A stretch of 64,000 bases of DNA from Erythrocercus mccallii (GCA_013397435.1 VZRG01001680.1:62001-126000); one strand, 5' to 3'; counted from the stretch's first letter, positions 25,501 through 40,500 are shown. Numbers and translations: made by a program. Notes: generated by a model from the sequence alone, not told the origin.

Positions 25501-28500
25501 CAAAAGATTCTACAAAGAAGTCAAAAAGCTACAGACAGGTCAAAAGAATATTGAAAAACAAAGTAGAAACATACTGACTCTGAGTCTGTGTATGTATTTT
25601 GGACATACAAAATGGTCCAAGTACTTTTGCTTCGCTTTATTAATGCCCTACACTCTCAAATCAAAGAACCTATGAGGCAATACAGGGATTTCATTTTAAG
25701 TGTTGTCAAATAAATTACTGACATGATCAAATGTACATTCCTTATTCAGAAAGAAATACATAGGATCTTTCTTTTAAGGAGCATGCAGTGAGTCCAGAAT
25801 TTAATTTTGTAATTTGTCAAAACTCCTATCAAAGACACACTTATGACACAGATTATCATGGATTAATAAAATTTAGTACATGGTCTGATGAATTGCTAAT
25901 TGACTACTACAGATTATTATAGACTAAAATACTTAAACAAGATTACTAGAATAATCTGATTTTTTTGTGACCATGATCATATACCTGTACTCATGAATCT
26001 AACATGCTTTTAAAGACCAAACTGATTAACAAGATTTGAATTTTCAAAACTTATTTGTTAACATAACCACAACAGAACGCCAGTTCTGTTACTCAGTTAC
26101 TCAGGGGATGTTTCTTAGAAACAGAACACTCAACATGGAGTGGATGTGACTGCATGATTGACTATATAATGAATATACAATGAATTAAAAAATGCTCTTC
26201 TCTTTCTGAGGAGCTTTATGCCATACTCATCACATTCCATATGTATGTCTAGATAAGGATATATGTTACACACTGTAGAATAAAATGCTTGTTTTTCTTA
26301 AAAGAAATTCAAGTGTCTTGGTCTCTTCCATTGCTGCCACTTCAGCCTAGAAACTGTAGAACTTTCTCTTTAAGAACATAATTTAAAGCAGAAATATTAC
26401 TGTGTAATCAAACTTTAGACCGAGAGGAAGGCAACTAGCCACTTTCTAATAGCATTAAAAAACCCAGCAAACAAGTGTGTCAGCTTTTCAGCAAAGAATC
26501 TTTAAATTCCTAAATGCTTTGAAGAATTTGTTTCAATTTTTTTATTTAATGTGAGAAAAGGCAGTGAAAGTAATGGATTAGTTTAGCAACACCAGCATCA
26601 CCTGTCATGAACAATAAGAAGTAAACACATAAAAGGAACTTTTTTTCAGTTATCAAGATTGTTTCAGCTGAGAAGGTGGAGCTGCATCTGACTGACAGCC
26701 ATAGTTGTATGCTGAACTCAATGCATTAAGAGCTGGAAACCCTGCACTAGCCAGTGCCTGTGGCTTAAGTGGAGTAGCTGGCAAGAGATAGGAGTTTTCT
26801 TCTCCTACAGCAGTGGTCATTGTTATGATGTGCTCCACACAAATTGGCACCCTCACAGGCAAGTGGTCCTTGCCCAGAAGTCTGTGTACCTGAAAGTGCT
26901 TTGGTCAGCTATTCTCCTTAGGGTAGTTCTCCACAGGGTCGAATCATCAGCTCATTGTGAGATGTAGCCCCTGAGAAACTGTAGAGAGCTCAAACTGACT
27001 TAACCAAAGCTTCAGCCAGACACTACTGCCCATCTACACTGAAGTATTCGGAAAAAAAGAAATGGTCAGAGAACACACTAGCCACTTCAGAAGCCTTCTT
27101 ACCTACATGTGGAAGATCACTTAAAATTTCTGGATGTGGAGCTAAAGAAAACATATTTAAAGTATTTGCACACATACCTTTTTTTTTTCTTCTCCCCATG
27201 TTATATTTGCTTATCACAGTTAATTTTGTGAAACAATGGATATCTCTGAACTATCATGATAAAGTTATTTGGAGTAACATGAATATACAATGCCAGACAG
27301 CCCGAAACAGTGGCTAGTATGGCAATCACCATCTTTAGAAGTGGAGAGCTTGTCCTACACATATCCACATTAAATGATCCATCATTACTTGCAGACATGT
27401 CAGGCTGAGGAGCCGCACACACTCCACTGGTCATCCAGCTGCTCGGTAGTGGGATATCTATTCATCAATCTCCCAAAGGAAAAAAAAAGATACAGCTGAC
27501 ATGAATGAAGCAAAACATAGCAAGTATGAGTTGGGAAAAAGTTTTCCAAATAACTCTTTCACACTGTAGACACAGTACAAGCTTGGGATTATTGCTAGCT
27601 CATTGTGGACTTAGATTACTACCACCTCAGAGACCTTTTCAGTGAGACACAGCATGAAGGTTGGCCCTCATGCTTCATCATATTAGGATACAAAAAATGT
27701 TAGTTTTGTTTAATATTAAGAGTATAACATGTAAGATGCAAAAAAGATGCATGCCTATAAAGAAAGTTTTCCTCTACTTCAGATCACCAAGGCATTATAT
27801 GAAGCTAACTATTGAGTAAGATTAGATAAGAACAACTTAGTTTTGGTCTAAGAGTTCTGCAGAGGAGGATTTTATTAAAATTTACTGATTGTCTAAGGTT
27901 TCACAATAGGAATAAGATGGTCACGAAAATACACTCCTTTGTTACTGAAGAGAAGTATTTTTGATACCAGGGCCATATAAGCTTACGAAACTAGTGGCCT
28001 GGAAAGTTGCCACCATGTGGCTGAAATATTTCAGTTATGCAGTTCAAATGGAAACAGCTGCTTTAAATTTAAAGGGCAAGAATTAAATAAGCCATTACTT
28101 CAGTAGGAGACAAATGAGCCTTAAGTTTGCTTCTCCTACTCCCTTTGTATCTAGCTTCTCCTCCATAACCTGCCTGTACTGAAGGTTTCTTAGAACTGAC
28201 CTTGGTATGCCTCAAAAACCACTCAGAAACCCATGCTGCCAAATCCACTGGCCAACTGTTTTTAGAAAGGGGATACTGTTCCCCTTTGGACTTAACTCGA
28301 GCCTCATCCTCACACCAGCCAATACTCTTCCAGCCTGTACTTTCCTCTGCTGCAGTGCATCCAATATAATCATGTTTAGTACCTTACAAACAACACAGCA
28401 GATGTTGTAATGCAGATTTTGAATAAGGCACATAAGGCTTAAACCAGTGACAGTGTTTTCTACCAAATGCCTGCAAAGGAATCCACATAGTCTCTGACTA

Positions 28501-31500
28501 ATAAGTTTTCTTACTGAAGTCATTTTAGGGGATGCCAGCATTAAGGATAAAATATGCAGAAAAAAGGCCAAATATTGCCTTGAGGGACCTACTTCTCAGT
28601 GCACCAGAAATTACACACAATGACTTTTCTTCCAGAACTGGTGAAGAAGTGCACATGTAAAATATACCTTTTGGACTTAAAAACATTTACCATCAAACTG
28701 CTTCAAATTAAACCCAGATGACTAACTGTAAAGCAAAGTGGTTTTCCCTGGGTTCAGTAAAAACAGCTGGTACTGCTGCTATCAATGCTGTACATGTGCA
28801 TTAAAAAGTCTTGTATGTCTGAGAAAAACATCTCAGTCAGGTAGTAGCAATATACAACAGCCTCTGAGACCTTTGCCTATAGCAGGAAAAACATATTATT
28901 TGCTGCCAATTTCTCTGCATGCATGCTTACAGCTGAATGCATTTACCCACTGATATTCAGTATTATTGATATTTTAAAAATCAAACAACTCATACTGATT
29001 TTTCATACTAGAGAATAACAACCAACCTATTTCAAGTTTTATTTTATAACATAATGCTAAAACATATACATCAACAACACACAGCATACTCTTAATTTCA
29101 AGAAATTATTACCTCAAAGCTGTATGACTTCTTAAAGGACAGCCAAATAAAGTAAGCCTTGAAACACCATTTCAGAAAGTATTGTTCATATCCCTCACTT
29201 TACCCTAAGAAAGGGCTTGTAAAGGCTCTAGGTATTTCAGACCTGGAATTTACAATATACATTTATCCCTAATATTAGTTGCACAGTTGTTTAGTAGCCC
29301 ATCAGCTCAAAGTGATGGCAAGTCAGTATATTTCTGAAGTTTGCATGAGAAGGGTGAGTCTGGTGAGACTGTACAAGCTCTGTCATGAATAAATTGTTTT
29401 CTGAAAAGTGATAAGACGTGAAAAGACTTTTCAGGTTTCTTTGTTTTCTGTTTACTGTTCTGATACTATCAGAAAAGAAAGAGCGGGACATCCCCTTATT
29501 TTATTATATATATTTGCATTCTCTTTCTCTTGTGCATATACAGAAAATAATTTTAAGATGAAGGGGTTGCAAAGACACTGATTGAATTAAATTTTGTACC
29601 TATTCCACACACCAATCATCATCAGAGGTGAACTGTGAATACTGGCATGTATTTCCCACTTGCTGTGAGTCAGCTGCAACACATGAAAGCCTAGAGCCAA
29701 AAGTTAGCTGTGTTAAGACCACTGGGTTTACACAAGATTGTTTTGTTTGGATACCTATTTGGATGACTTTCAGTTTTTTCATTTTGACCTGAAGAAGAAC
29801 TCCTACATGAAAATGGAAGAGAAAAGTAAAGAAGGATTTCTTCAAACAGAAAAACAAAAGCTCATTTCATAACTAATAAGGGAAACCTGTCTTGCCCTGG
29901 TTAGCAGAGGACAAATTCTTTGTTCAGTGCAGTAGTGCAGCAGGAAGATAGGTATGTGTGCCTATGTGCTTTACCAGCATACTATGACAGGACTCACAAT
30001 GGAACACAGGAAATATTCTAGAGGACCCCAAACTTCCAAGACAACTTTCTCTCCATTTGGTGAATTACTGTGTACAGCTTGAAGAATATTTTCAGTTTAC
30101 CTTTTCTTTTAATTTAACATAATCTCTAATGAAAATGTGTATTCACACTTCAACCAGAACCAAGTCCATTTGAGCTCCACCTGTCTTGAAAACAAGCACT
30201 TTGTTTCAAGGGGAATATAAGTCCTTCTATCACTGACATACAGGAGGACATGGAAGTCTCCCAAGCTAGATAAATCAGCATTTCTGGCTCAGGAAGCATG
30301 GATGAAAAGCAGTCTGGAAAGCAGGCCACTCTCAATTCATTAAAAGCCTTGAAGAGTAGGACTAGGGATATTAACTTCTCTGAATATTTAAGCATGATGG
30401 CAGAAGAGTTCTCACAACACAGGTTTGATGACAGTTTTTGCAGTAAACATCAACTTCTCTGCGGGAGCCGTGCTCTATGTCTAGCAGAATAGCAGTCATC
30501 TAAATCAAGTCATCAAGCAAAAAGAATTATCTATCATACTATGGTCTCATCAGGAAGAAGACTTCTACCTAGTCGGAGAAGTATACAAGCATTTCTTACT
30601 GTAAATGTAACTTATTTGCACTGGGGTAAAGTTTGGAAAGTTTTCTGATGTTTCTTAGTGCCTTAACCATCTCAGGTAGGAGGTGGTGTTTTTGACCATG
30701 GATTTAGTGTGATTTACATGTGACTGTCAATGTTTTCTTTGAAGAAAATTTCTGCTAGTAGATAGGAGAAATAGAAACATCACTGAGAAGTCTTTCAGTT
30801 TGCTAATGATTCCCTCCACTTACTAGAGACGTAAATTGCACTAAAGTTGGAAATGATACACTGGACAAAGAGATATTTATCTGAGTTCAGTCAGAAGAAA
30901 AAAAAAAATTTGATGCACTGTGACAATTTCTCCAAAAACATAACCTAGAGGTGACAGGATGAGGAAAAATATTGATCTTTCTTAGTAGTTGTTGTTAAAA
31001 TGGCTGGACATTTGAAAGTAAGTATCCATCACTGCACTGATGTCTAACTTTTAAAAATTTTTGAAAGCAATGGCTAACTTTCAAAAACTTTAATTTGCAA
31101 TTTACAAATGAACCCTTTAATTTCAAGTGCTAGTGCTGCTTCTCAGTGTTGTCCTACTATGAGCATTTCCTGGATTGAGTATGTTTACTTTGAAAAAAAG
31201 TATTTGGAAATAGCTAACATCAGGGGTAAACATACACTATTTTATCTGATTATCACTGCTATCAAAAAAGAAAGGATAAGAAAAGAGAAAAACAAAAAAT
31301 AAGTGCTGATATGTAGAAACACTTTGATTCAGTTTCCTTATGAACACTGAGCCTGTTTTCTTCAAATTTTACAGCCAGCTAATAAACAGTGAGCCACACA
31401 AGAACTATTGAAATTGACTAATCTTTTTCTTGGAGTTCAATGGTTTTAACACTACTACTGCAACAGTTCATTTGTACTTCACTCTACCCATCTCGCTAAG

Positions 31501-34500
31501 AAAAAATAATTAGCCTGGGTCTTCTAGCAACCCTGTTGTAACGACTTGGCTTCTCTTTGCGGACACTGACATCTCAATGCAGGCTCTACATGCTGACTGT
31601 ACTGTGAAATTGGGTTGTCATACTATACCTGTTGGCCAAGAGCTGTGACCTAGTTCCAGAAGGAGAGGTTAGGTAAATTGCCAAGTCTCCACGTCGAGGG
31701 TGAGTAATAGTAATACGCACAACAACATGCTCCAAGTAGATCACATGGTGGTTAGCATTATCTGAACAACCAGTGGCTTTGTAAATTGAACGGACAATGC
31801 TGTCAGGTCGTATTGTTCTATAACAGAAGAACAGCAAACAACATCAGCATTTCTCACTTTTTGTGTAAAATGCCATCTTTTTTGCTTAGTAGAGAATGAC
31901 AATTTTGGACAACTGAGAAGTCAGTAGCCTATAATCATTAGTTTTGACACGTACTTCCTAGCTGCAAATACCACTACAGGGTAATTATTTTATTGCAGAT
32001 AATGGCTAATGGCACATACACAAGGTAAACCAGGAATAAGCCTTTTGGACAGAGCATTACTGTGGATTAGTGGCCAGCTAAGAATTGCTGAGATTGTCAT
32101 GGGATTACAGCTGGTTGCTAAACCTCAGGAAATGCCTGGCATAGCTAGTCCTTGCTTACGTAACTGCAAGTATAACATGTTAACTGTACCAAAAGGCATC
32201 TGGCTCAGCTGGTTTAAACTGGCATGACATCCTTGCAGACTATACCAGTTACAAATCAAGCCTGCCAAATATAATTACTAAACAATATTCTTAATGCTTT
32301 GGGAGTGTGCCTCATGCTTGATGCTGTCTCTATATCCATGGAGTGCACATAACAGAATTTTGCTCTTTAGCCTGGTTCTATAGAGCCCCTGTCTTAGCAA
32401 GTGAAAAGCTTCTTAACTACAGACTTTCCTTAGACTATTGCAGAGAGAGAATATCATACAGTATCGCAAGCTTATTTGCTTGTTACATCCTGGACTAGTA
32501 AGTCTTCTTGCAAAGGTGACTGCAAAGTATTCAACCAAACATTCTTCTTCTTTGATGCATCATCTATATAAAAATCCATCATTACCCAGTCTGGCCTGTT
32601 TTACGCCTTCACCTCTGTGAAGTTCTTTAAACTAGGGCCTTTTCCCATTCACTACATCTGTAAATGTGACAGAATCCCTGGTATGGCTTTAAAAGTGATA
32701 CATTATACACAATGCAAGGGAGGGGTAAATTATACCCAATTTCATTCCGTAAGTTTATGCCAGCAAGAGTTTTGGTAGTGGGTTATTACTTGATTTGCCG
32801 ATCTGTGTTCTCCACACACACGTGCTGTGGAGGCACCGTTGTCCATTTTTCTGCTTCTGTTACCATTGCTTCAGCATCCATCAGTCCAAACCCATAAAGG
32901 TGGCTCACTGCAAGGTACAAACAGAATGGATTCAGTTATAGGATAAACCCTTGCGCTTCATCATAGACTAATTCCACAGTGTCATATTCTAACAGGAGTT
33001 ACTTCTTTTCCTCTACTTCCTTCCTTTCACTCAAACCTCCAAAATCTCATTGACAGGAACAATAATGACTGTATCTAATTTCTTCAACAAGTCTGTTCAC
33101 TGCTTTATTACAGAAGTGGCATGAGGCACTACCTACACTGGCCTACCAGGAGAACTACAGAATGACAGTGACTAAAATCGCCTCTGACTGGCCTTTGTCC
33201 ATGGGCCTTAATTTAGCTCAGCCCTCTTGTATTACTAAGGGCTAAGCATAATGAATGAGAGGAAGATTACTTCCATTACTCAAACATCAAACACAAGCAT
33301 GTGTATTCAAGGAAACTAACTGAGACAATAAATTTGAGAAGGAACAGACCATTTTGTAACCACTTGTTGTAGTCTCTGAACTTCCCTGAGAGTAAGCAGC
33401 ACGTGGATGTTCTGTTCCTGTATACAGTATGCACAGTCATTGGCCAACCAACCAGGTAGATCCACCATCTCCCTAAAGCTGTCTGCATGATGAAGATGAA
33501 AAGCACTTACTGAATTAGCTGTGTGTTTTTGGTTGCTGTTCCAATCAAAACAGAGACTTGCAAAAGCGTTTTGATGAATTGGAAGAGCTAGCCAGTATGT
33601 TCCATTGTGACAAATTGGTGCTCTTGATAAAAGTTCTGACAGCAGAAGATAAAAGAAAAAAACTTCCACAGGAGGAGTTTAGATTGCAAATATTAGTAAA
33701 TCAGGGTTTTTTTGCTACCACAGAAACCCACAGAAACTGTAATTGCTATTTTAACCAGTAATGTAACAAAGTATGGTATAAGTCCTTCCAACTACACATT
33801 GTAGAGGGTTTGTCAAAGCAACATCTATTCATTGCCAAACCAAAATTCAAAGGACTCTATTGTGAAGAAACCTCAGCCTTCTCAAACAAATACTGTCCAA
33901 AGCTTAAGGATCACATCTTCCAAATAGCTAATATTGTTTGAAACTGCCAGTTGAAAAGGATTCTTCAGTGAAAAATATGGCAAGGTATAGTGACTGTGTA
34001 ATGGACTGGTTTTCTTCCCATCTCCTTCCTGTGAGCCCCAAATCAAAGTGCACATACCATGGAAATGTTCCTTGGGAGACAACTACATGCAGCTCTTCTG
34101 CCATATGAGGCAAGCACTGTGTTCGAAAATGAAACAGAACTAAAATATATGAAAATAAATAAATTCAGTCTTCCTTCAGTCTTCTGAATTCTCTTTCATG
34201 TATTCAAAAACCAAATATATATGTGGGTGGAGCAGACAAAAGAAGACAAGGAGAGCTTAGATGAAGAAACATTTTGCATTGTGAAGAAGATTCCTGTGAT
34301 GGAAATGTCCTTAGTCTTAGATGTCATCTTGCAAACAGCTTGCATCTGACAATGAATGCATATTTATCTGTGAAGACATAACTCTGTTCTTACACTAAAA
34401 TTTTAATTAATAATCCTTCTGCTGTCTGCTCAGCAGATCAATGGGAGGAACAAGAGTCTTAACTCACATGGTCCGTAACTGCACACAGTTACTCTGTACA

Positions 34501-37500
34501 GTGCATTCAAAAAGCAAGGGATTAAATTTTCACAAATGGAATTTTTTTTCAGCTAACCCATGGAAATTGCATTTTTAATCCCTGATGGTTAAAAACTTAC
34601 ATTGAATTAGAGCTCAAGACATCCAGTTTTAAAGTGCTGTGTGTTCAACCCACCTTCTGAGCTCAAAGAGCCAAAATTCTCCTCATCTTGCCTTGTCTTA
34701 CTCAGAAATAAGGGCAGAAAAGCACGTAATATTGCCACCACCAGTCAGTGACCTTCAGATGGAAACTTATGTGACTTTTAAGCTATTTATCCGTAGAATT
34801 TTTTCCTTAGTATGCACACTAAAAATGCAAATAAAATGTAGAGTCAACTTTCTCTCCTTTCTACCCTAACAATTACTTGGAAGACAGCATTTAGGAAGAA
34901 TTTTCATCCAAGAGAAAAAATTACCACTCAAGGTTATGTGCTTGTGTTAATTATGCATGACTCAATGTTTAAAATCTCTTGCGTGAGAGCAGCAGTGTGG
35001 TTAGTGATAAGTTCTGTACCTGATTTTTTTCTCAGTTGAAACAGAAATACTTTTTTTTCCTTGAACGGCCTTTCCATTGAAATAAAAACTTCCTGACAGA
35101 CAGGGTTACTCTTAAATCTTCCCATGTGGGCTGACATTTGGCTGTCCAAAACATTTCGAATTCAAAGCCCTTGATCCAGTGGGTTGGTTAGCAACTGAAG
35201 GTACCAGTAGAGGCCTATAATTTTCAAAGACCGAATTATAGCAATTTAGGAAAGAATCACAAGAGTTAAACAAAGTAACTGTGTCGTAGAAAAGAAAGCA
35301 GAGTTTTCTCTCTACAACCTTCAAATTGTGCTTCTTCATCTGTGTACATCCTAGTATTCCTGTGAACTATATGCCAAGGTGCCTGTCCCAAAGGTTTAAA
35401 ATAACCTGGTGGTCTACATGGAACAATAAACGTCTTCTAGGAAACACCTGGAACTGATTCATGTGCAAAAGATTCTGAGTTGACTTTGCTAACCCAGATT
35501 AATCAAAAGCATGATGACTCCAGAGTGAGATAAACTAATTGCAAGTGCAAAATGCCTCCAAGACCTTATGCCTATCCACCTACGTGCTCTGCATTACCAC
35601 TGCTGTGAATTGCTACTGGGCTCTATTGTTGGTAGGGATCATTACACATGTCAGAGTGAGTATTGGGCTGTTTTTTAAACAGGTGCTTGTCTTTCATGAA
35701 CAAAATATGAATACAAGACTGACACAATGTGAGCTGGTGGCTGAGGAATAGACTGCTGCTTTTATTTAGCTGAAGGGTTGAAAAATGTGTCTCCTTATGT
35801 GACCAAGGTGTCCACTGGTAAAGCTGTCTTGAATTCTCTCTTCAGTCAGGCAGCAGTACTAATTGTTCATTTTTATTTCTGCAAAATCACAGGCATACAC
35901 AGAGTCTTACAGATGCAGGGCACGTTTCAGAGAAAAACTTGCCTCCAACAACATGAACTAAATACTGAATTTTAGCTGATCTCTTTAATTTTTCTTAAAG
36001 ATGTTTTCATATTAAAGATGAAACAACATTTCACAGGGCTCAAGTCCATTTATTTATCCCTGGTGCCATTCCTTCATTAGTGCACTATGAAAACAAGGCC
36101 TTCTGAGCTTCTGGAGAGACTTCCCCAGCTTTTTCATAATCTTCTTGTTTTTGTCTGAAATTGCTGTTGAAAATTCAGTAACTTTCTCATTTACATACAA
36201 AGCTACCCTCAAATCTAAAGTTGGGATCTATATCCCATTTGACTTGACTATGAGAAATATGAATAGCTGGTGCTGATAAATCATAATGCAGAATCATGCA
36301 GACTTCAGAAAAATTGGGCCCAGACACTAAAAAGGCAACGTTTGCAGTGTAGCTAAACTTGATCTGTTAGGCTGCAGTTTCATTGCCTGTCATCAAGATG
36401 TCTCATTCGTAACTTAGACACTAAGCCTTCCTTGCTATTTTACTCATCTGACAAAAGGCTTGCATAAAATTTTCTTCCTACTATATTTTTGGCCTTTTAT
36501 ATATCGTATTCTATGTACTGTGAAAGCAGCATTTGAATAGAAATATTTTGTATACACATATCAAATGCTAAATCAGGAGAGTGCAGCTTCCTCAACTAGA
36601 TCAATCTGTTTGATATGTGAACTATAATGACCTGTCCATTTATGCTACTATAGGATCTTGATCCAAAATGAAATTGACAGAATAAGAGTCTAAAATGCCC
36701 ATTAATACTACGGTTTTCTTAAATGTTGCTTAGCAGGTCTAGAATAGAATATGTGAACCTCTTGCATTACTCTCAGCCCATAAATACTTTCAACTGATCT
36801 ACACCAATCTTTTACATTTGACATTTTAATTGCAAATAGAGTTAACTAATTCTATATTCTATTCTATAATGCTTTTTCCATATTGTTTTACTGTCATTTG
36901 CTTAGAATATTGAAATGTTTCAGCAAGGAAAAACAACTGTCTAACAAGAATTAAAGGGATAAAAAGGGGAGAAATGTTATGATGACATGGCTTAAACTGT
37001 TTTGTTTTGCCATATCCTCTCTAAGACGACACTGATCTTGAATAATAATTCATCTTGTTTTAGCCATATTCCTATTTTATGTCAACTCATCACCAGCAAC
37101 CTATGACAACTTAGTGTGATTTCTGAAACATAACTGCTTTACAAGCCAGTAACACAAGTGTGCAAGAACATGCCTTTTCTTTCCTGCTTTTAAAACCAAC
37201 TCCTTCATGGTTTTCAAATTAAGCACCTTTTCTGTATTTTCATATTTTACACAGAACAATCCGTCAATTTTTGTACCTAAAGCCAAATGAAACAGCCAAC
37301 TAAGTATTTCCTCCTCAAAGAATTCCCTGAAATACAGGAATTTTTAAAGACTCAGTATGGATGTGGGAAGATTGAGTTCTTACACTTATCACCACATTAG
37401 AGAAGGTTGTGAAAAACAGGAAGTTGCCCAACAGATTTGTCTTAAAAGTGGCAGCTTGTACTGGTTTGAAAGCAAAACCAGTGAGAGACTCCAAGTCAGT

Positions 37501-40500
37501 AATACAATTTATTGAAAAAAAAAGTAAAATAAAATAAATGCAATAGTACAAAAAACCACCACTGACAGAGTCAGAATACAACCTGACACCCTGTTAGGGT
37601 GATGGTAGCAGTCCAAGATGGTCTTACTGAAGCAGTGATCCTGTAGAAAGGTCTGGTGGCTCTGGTCCTCTGGAAGTCCAGTGGGTAAAAAGCCCACTGT
37701 GCTGTCCCAAATCCCAGCTTATATCCAGGTGGCAATGCTTGGCTCCTCCCCCTGAGCGGAGCATCTCACAATGGGTTGATATCATTCTATGAGTCACGCA
37801 GTGGGTCCTTGATGGCCCATTGAACAGAGAGTTATCTATGAGTCATGCAGCACAGCATTGATGGGCCCATTAACAGAAGATAAGGGAGCTACTGCCACAC
37901 CTGTTTTTTTTTTAACAGCCCCTGAAGATGGCGATCGAATACATACATTTTAACCTAGGACAAAGTTACCGAGATGCACAATGAGAATCTGAAGGGCCTC
38001 TCTGTCATAGAATCGTAGAATCCCAGAATGATTTGGGTTGGAAGGGACATTTACAGCTTATCTGGTTTGACCTCCCTGCTATGAGCAAGGACACCTTCCA
38101 CTACACCAGGCTGCTGAAAGCCCTATCCAATCCGGCCTTGAGGCACTTCCAGGGATAAGGCATCCACAGTGTCTCTGGGCAACCTGTTTCAGTGCCTCAC
38201 CATCCAAATCATAGAATCACAGAATCATAGAATATTAAGTGGTTGGAAACGACCTTAAAGATCAACTAGTCACGAGCCTCCCTGCCATGGGCAGGAACAT
38301 CTCCCCTCAAGTTGCTCAAGGCCTTTTCCAACATGGTTTTAAACACTGACAGGGTTGAGCATCCACAACTTCCCTGGCCAACATGTTCCAGTGCCTCACC
38401 ACCCTCACAGTAAAGAATTTTTTTCTAACACGTTAACTAAATTTCCCCTCTTTCAATTTCCTCCCATTATGCCTTGTCCTATCACTACAGATCCTGGTGA
38501 AGAGTTTCTTTTCAGCTTCCCTGTAGGCCCCCTTCAGATGCTGCAAGGTTGCTGAGGTTTATACCCAACCTTCCCTTTTCCAGGCTGAACAGCCTCAACT
38601 TTCTCAGACTGTCTTCGCAGAGAAGATGCTCCAGTCCCTGTATCAACTTACTGGCCCTCCTCTGGACAGGCTTCAACAGTTCCATGTCATTCTTATGCAG
38701 CACTCCAGGCAGGATCTCACCAGGGCAGAGCAGAGAGGCAGAATCACCTCCTTTGACCTGCTGGCCACACTCCTTTAAATGCAGCCAAGGATTGGGCTGG
38801 CTTTGTGGGCTGCAAGTGCAACACTGCTGACCCATGTTGCGTTTTTCATCAATCATTACTCCCAAATCCTTCTTCACAGGGCTGGTCTTGATCACTTCTC
38901 TGCCCAGCCTGTGGGTGTATCTCAGACTGCCACAATTCTGGTGTAAAGACCTTGCACTTTGCTTTGTTGAACTCCATGAGGTTCACACAAATCCACCTCT
39001 CAAAGCCTTTCAAGGTCCCTCTGGATGGCATCCCTTCTCTCCAGTGTTGACTGTACCACACTGCTCCATGTTGTCAGCAAATTTGATGAGGGTGCACCTG
39101 ATTGCACCGTCCATGTCACCAGCATGTCACCATGTTGAACGGTAATCTGCCACAGTACTGACTGCGGAGAGACCATTCATCACTGGTTTCCATGTGGACA
39201 ATGAGCCATTGACCACAACTCTGTGTGTGTGGCCATTTTTAGCTAGTTTTTCACCCACCAAATGGTTCATCCATCAAATCCATGTCTCTTCAATTTGAAG
39301 GCAAGGACGTCGCATGCTACAATGTCAAACACTTTGCACAAGTCCAGGTAGATGATGTCAGTTGCTCTGCTCTGCCTCTATCCATCAATCCTGTAGGCTG
39401 ATCACAGAAGGTCACCGAATTTGTCAGGAATGATTTCCCCTTTGTGAAGCCATGATGACTGTTACCAAGGACCATGTATAAAAATGTCCTTCATGATGGC
39501 CTAAATCTATCCTTGTTCAATTCAAAACTATTGCTCCATGTCTTGTCACTAAAGACCTTCATGAAAAATTCTTTCTTTCTTCTAAAAATCCTTTATATAT
39601 TGAAAGGCCACTATAGGGTTTCACTGGAGCCTTCTCCAGGTTGAACAACCCCACCCCTCCCTGCCTTTCTTCACAGAAAAGGTGCTTTAGGCCTTTAAAC
39701 ATTTTCATAGTCAGAAAGGTGCTAACAGAATACCTCAAAAATTGATTTTATTGAGATTCCAGTTATGTCTGTTTTTGATTTTTGCATTAGTACAAGTAAT
39801 TTCTTCAGAAATATACTAGCCATGGCTTTATCTTATAATAGATTTGACAAAAAAAGAAGAGGCTTCTGGATTTTACATTTCTTTTTCTTTTCTGCCAAAA
39901 AGCTCTTATTAATTGATAAAAGAAAATAGAGACTGCCCAGAAAAACTAGCAGCATAGCTAGTGAAAACGAAACCTCCAGTAACCAGTGTACCTTTTTGAA
40001 TTGCTTCTATGCAACTCTGACACTGCTATGAGGCACTGCAGTCATTAAAGAAATAGTCTTAGAACACACTATCCTAAAACACTGAGAAATTAAATGCAAG
40101 ATTCTATTTGCTTTCACATCCTTATATATTTTATCTATTTTGGGAATTTAAAATTCATGTTGTTATTAAATAGACACTAGTTGACAAAAGGCACTAAAAG
40201 CAAAGTACATTTTTGGACTCTCAGAGTCAGACTCTACAAGTAGTGACAGCACATACCAACCAAATAGTTCCTGCCTCTCATGAGCATTAGCAGCTTCCAG
40301 GCAAAGGTCCTTAGTCTTGGGATTCAGCTGGTCTGTGGTCAGCAGCAAGCATCCATGAGTACCAAGCACAGCCATAACAAGTTCTCCCATTCCCACAGTT
40401 CCTGATTTACTTCTCAGAGCTTGTTTAGGAATGAGTGAATTAAGGTAAAGAAATCTTCAGAACACATGGTGTTCATACATAGACTGTGCCCTGCATATGA

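Larger units (their letters stand above)
22334..31628 (-). other. PCSK5: PCSK5 intron with LTR end, CR1 and unexplained stretches
   Basis: 9,295-bp phase-2 intron. It holds an LTR 3' portion (22542-22830), a TA/TG-rich tract (23541-23662), a CR1 (24138-24741) and a stretch of broken minus-strand frames (26653-27434) that may be a decayed retrocopy. The remainder is unremarkable AT-rich sequence. Confidence 0.75.

Noticed and set aside
28212..28571. 119-codon minus-strand open frame
   Set aside because: Begins and ends in AT-rich intron, with no domain, splice context or similarity I can recognise; within chance expectation for a 64-kb window.
32180..32260. TGGCTCAGCTGGTTTAAACTGG resembles a tRNA box A and could start a tRNA gene or tRNA-derived SINE
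   Set aside because: No convincing box B (the nearest is AGTTACAAATCAAG) and no cloverleaf pairing that I could build.
33316..33669. 117-codon minus-strand frame containing VTKWSVPSQ, briefly considered as the S8/P-domain junction exon
   Set aside because: The true exon was found at 32907-32790 with full similarity and exact phases, so the resemblance is accidental.
38512..38895. 127-codon open frame that looks like a protein gene
   Set aside because: Its residues match the C-terminus of CR1 reverse transcriptase and it lies inside a CR1 copy, so it is not a host gene.
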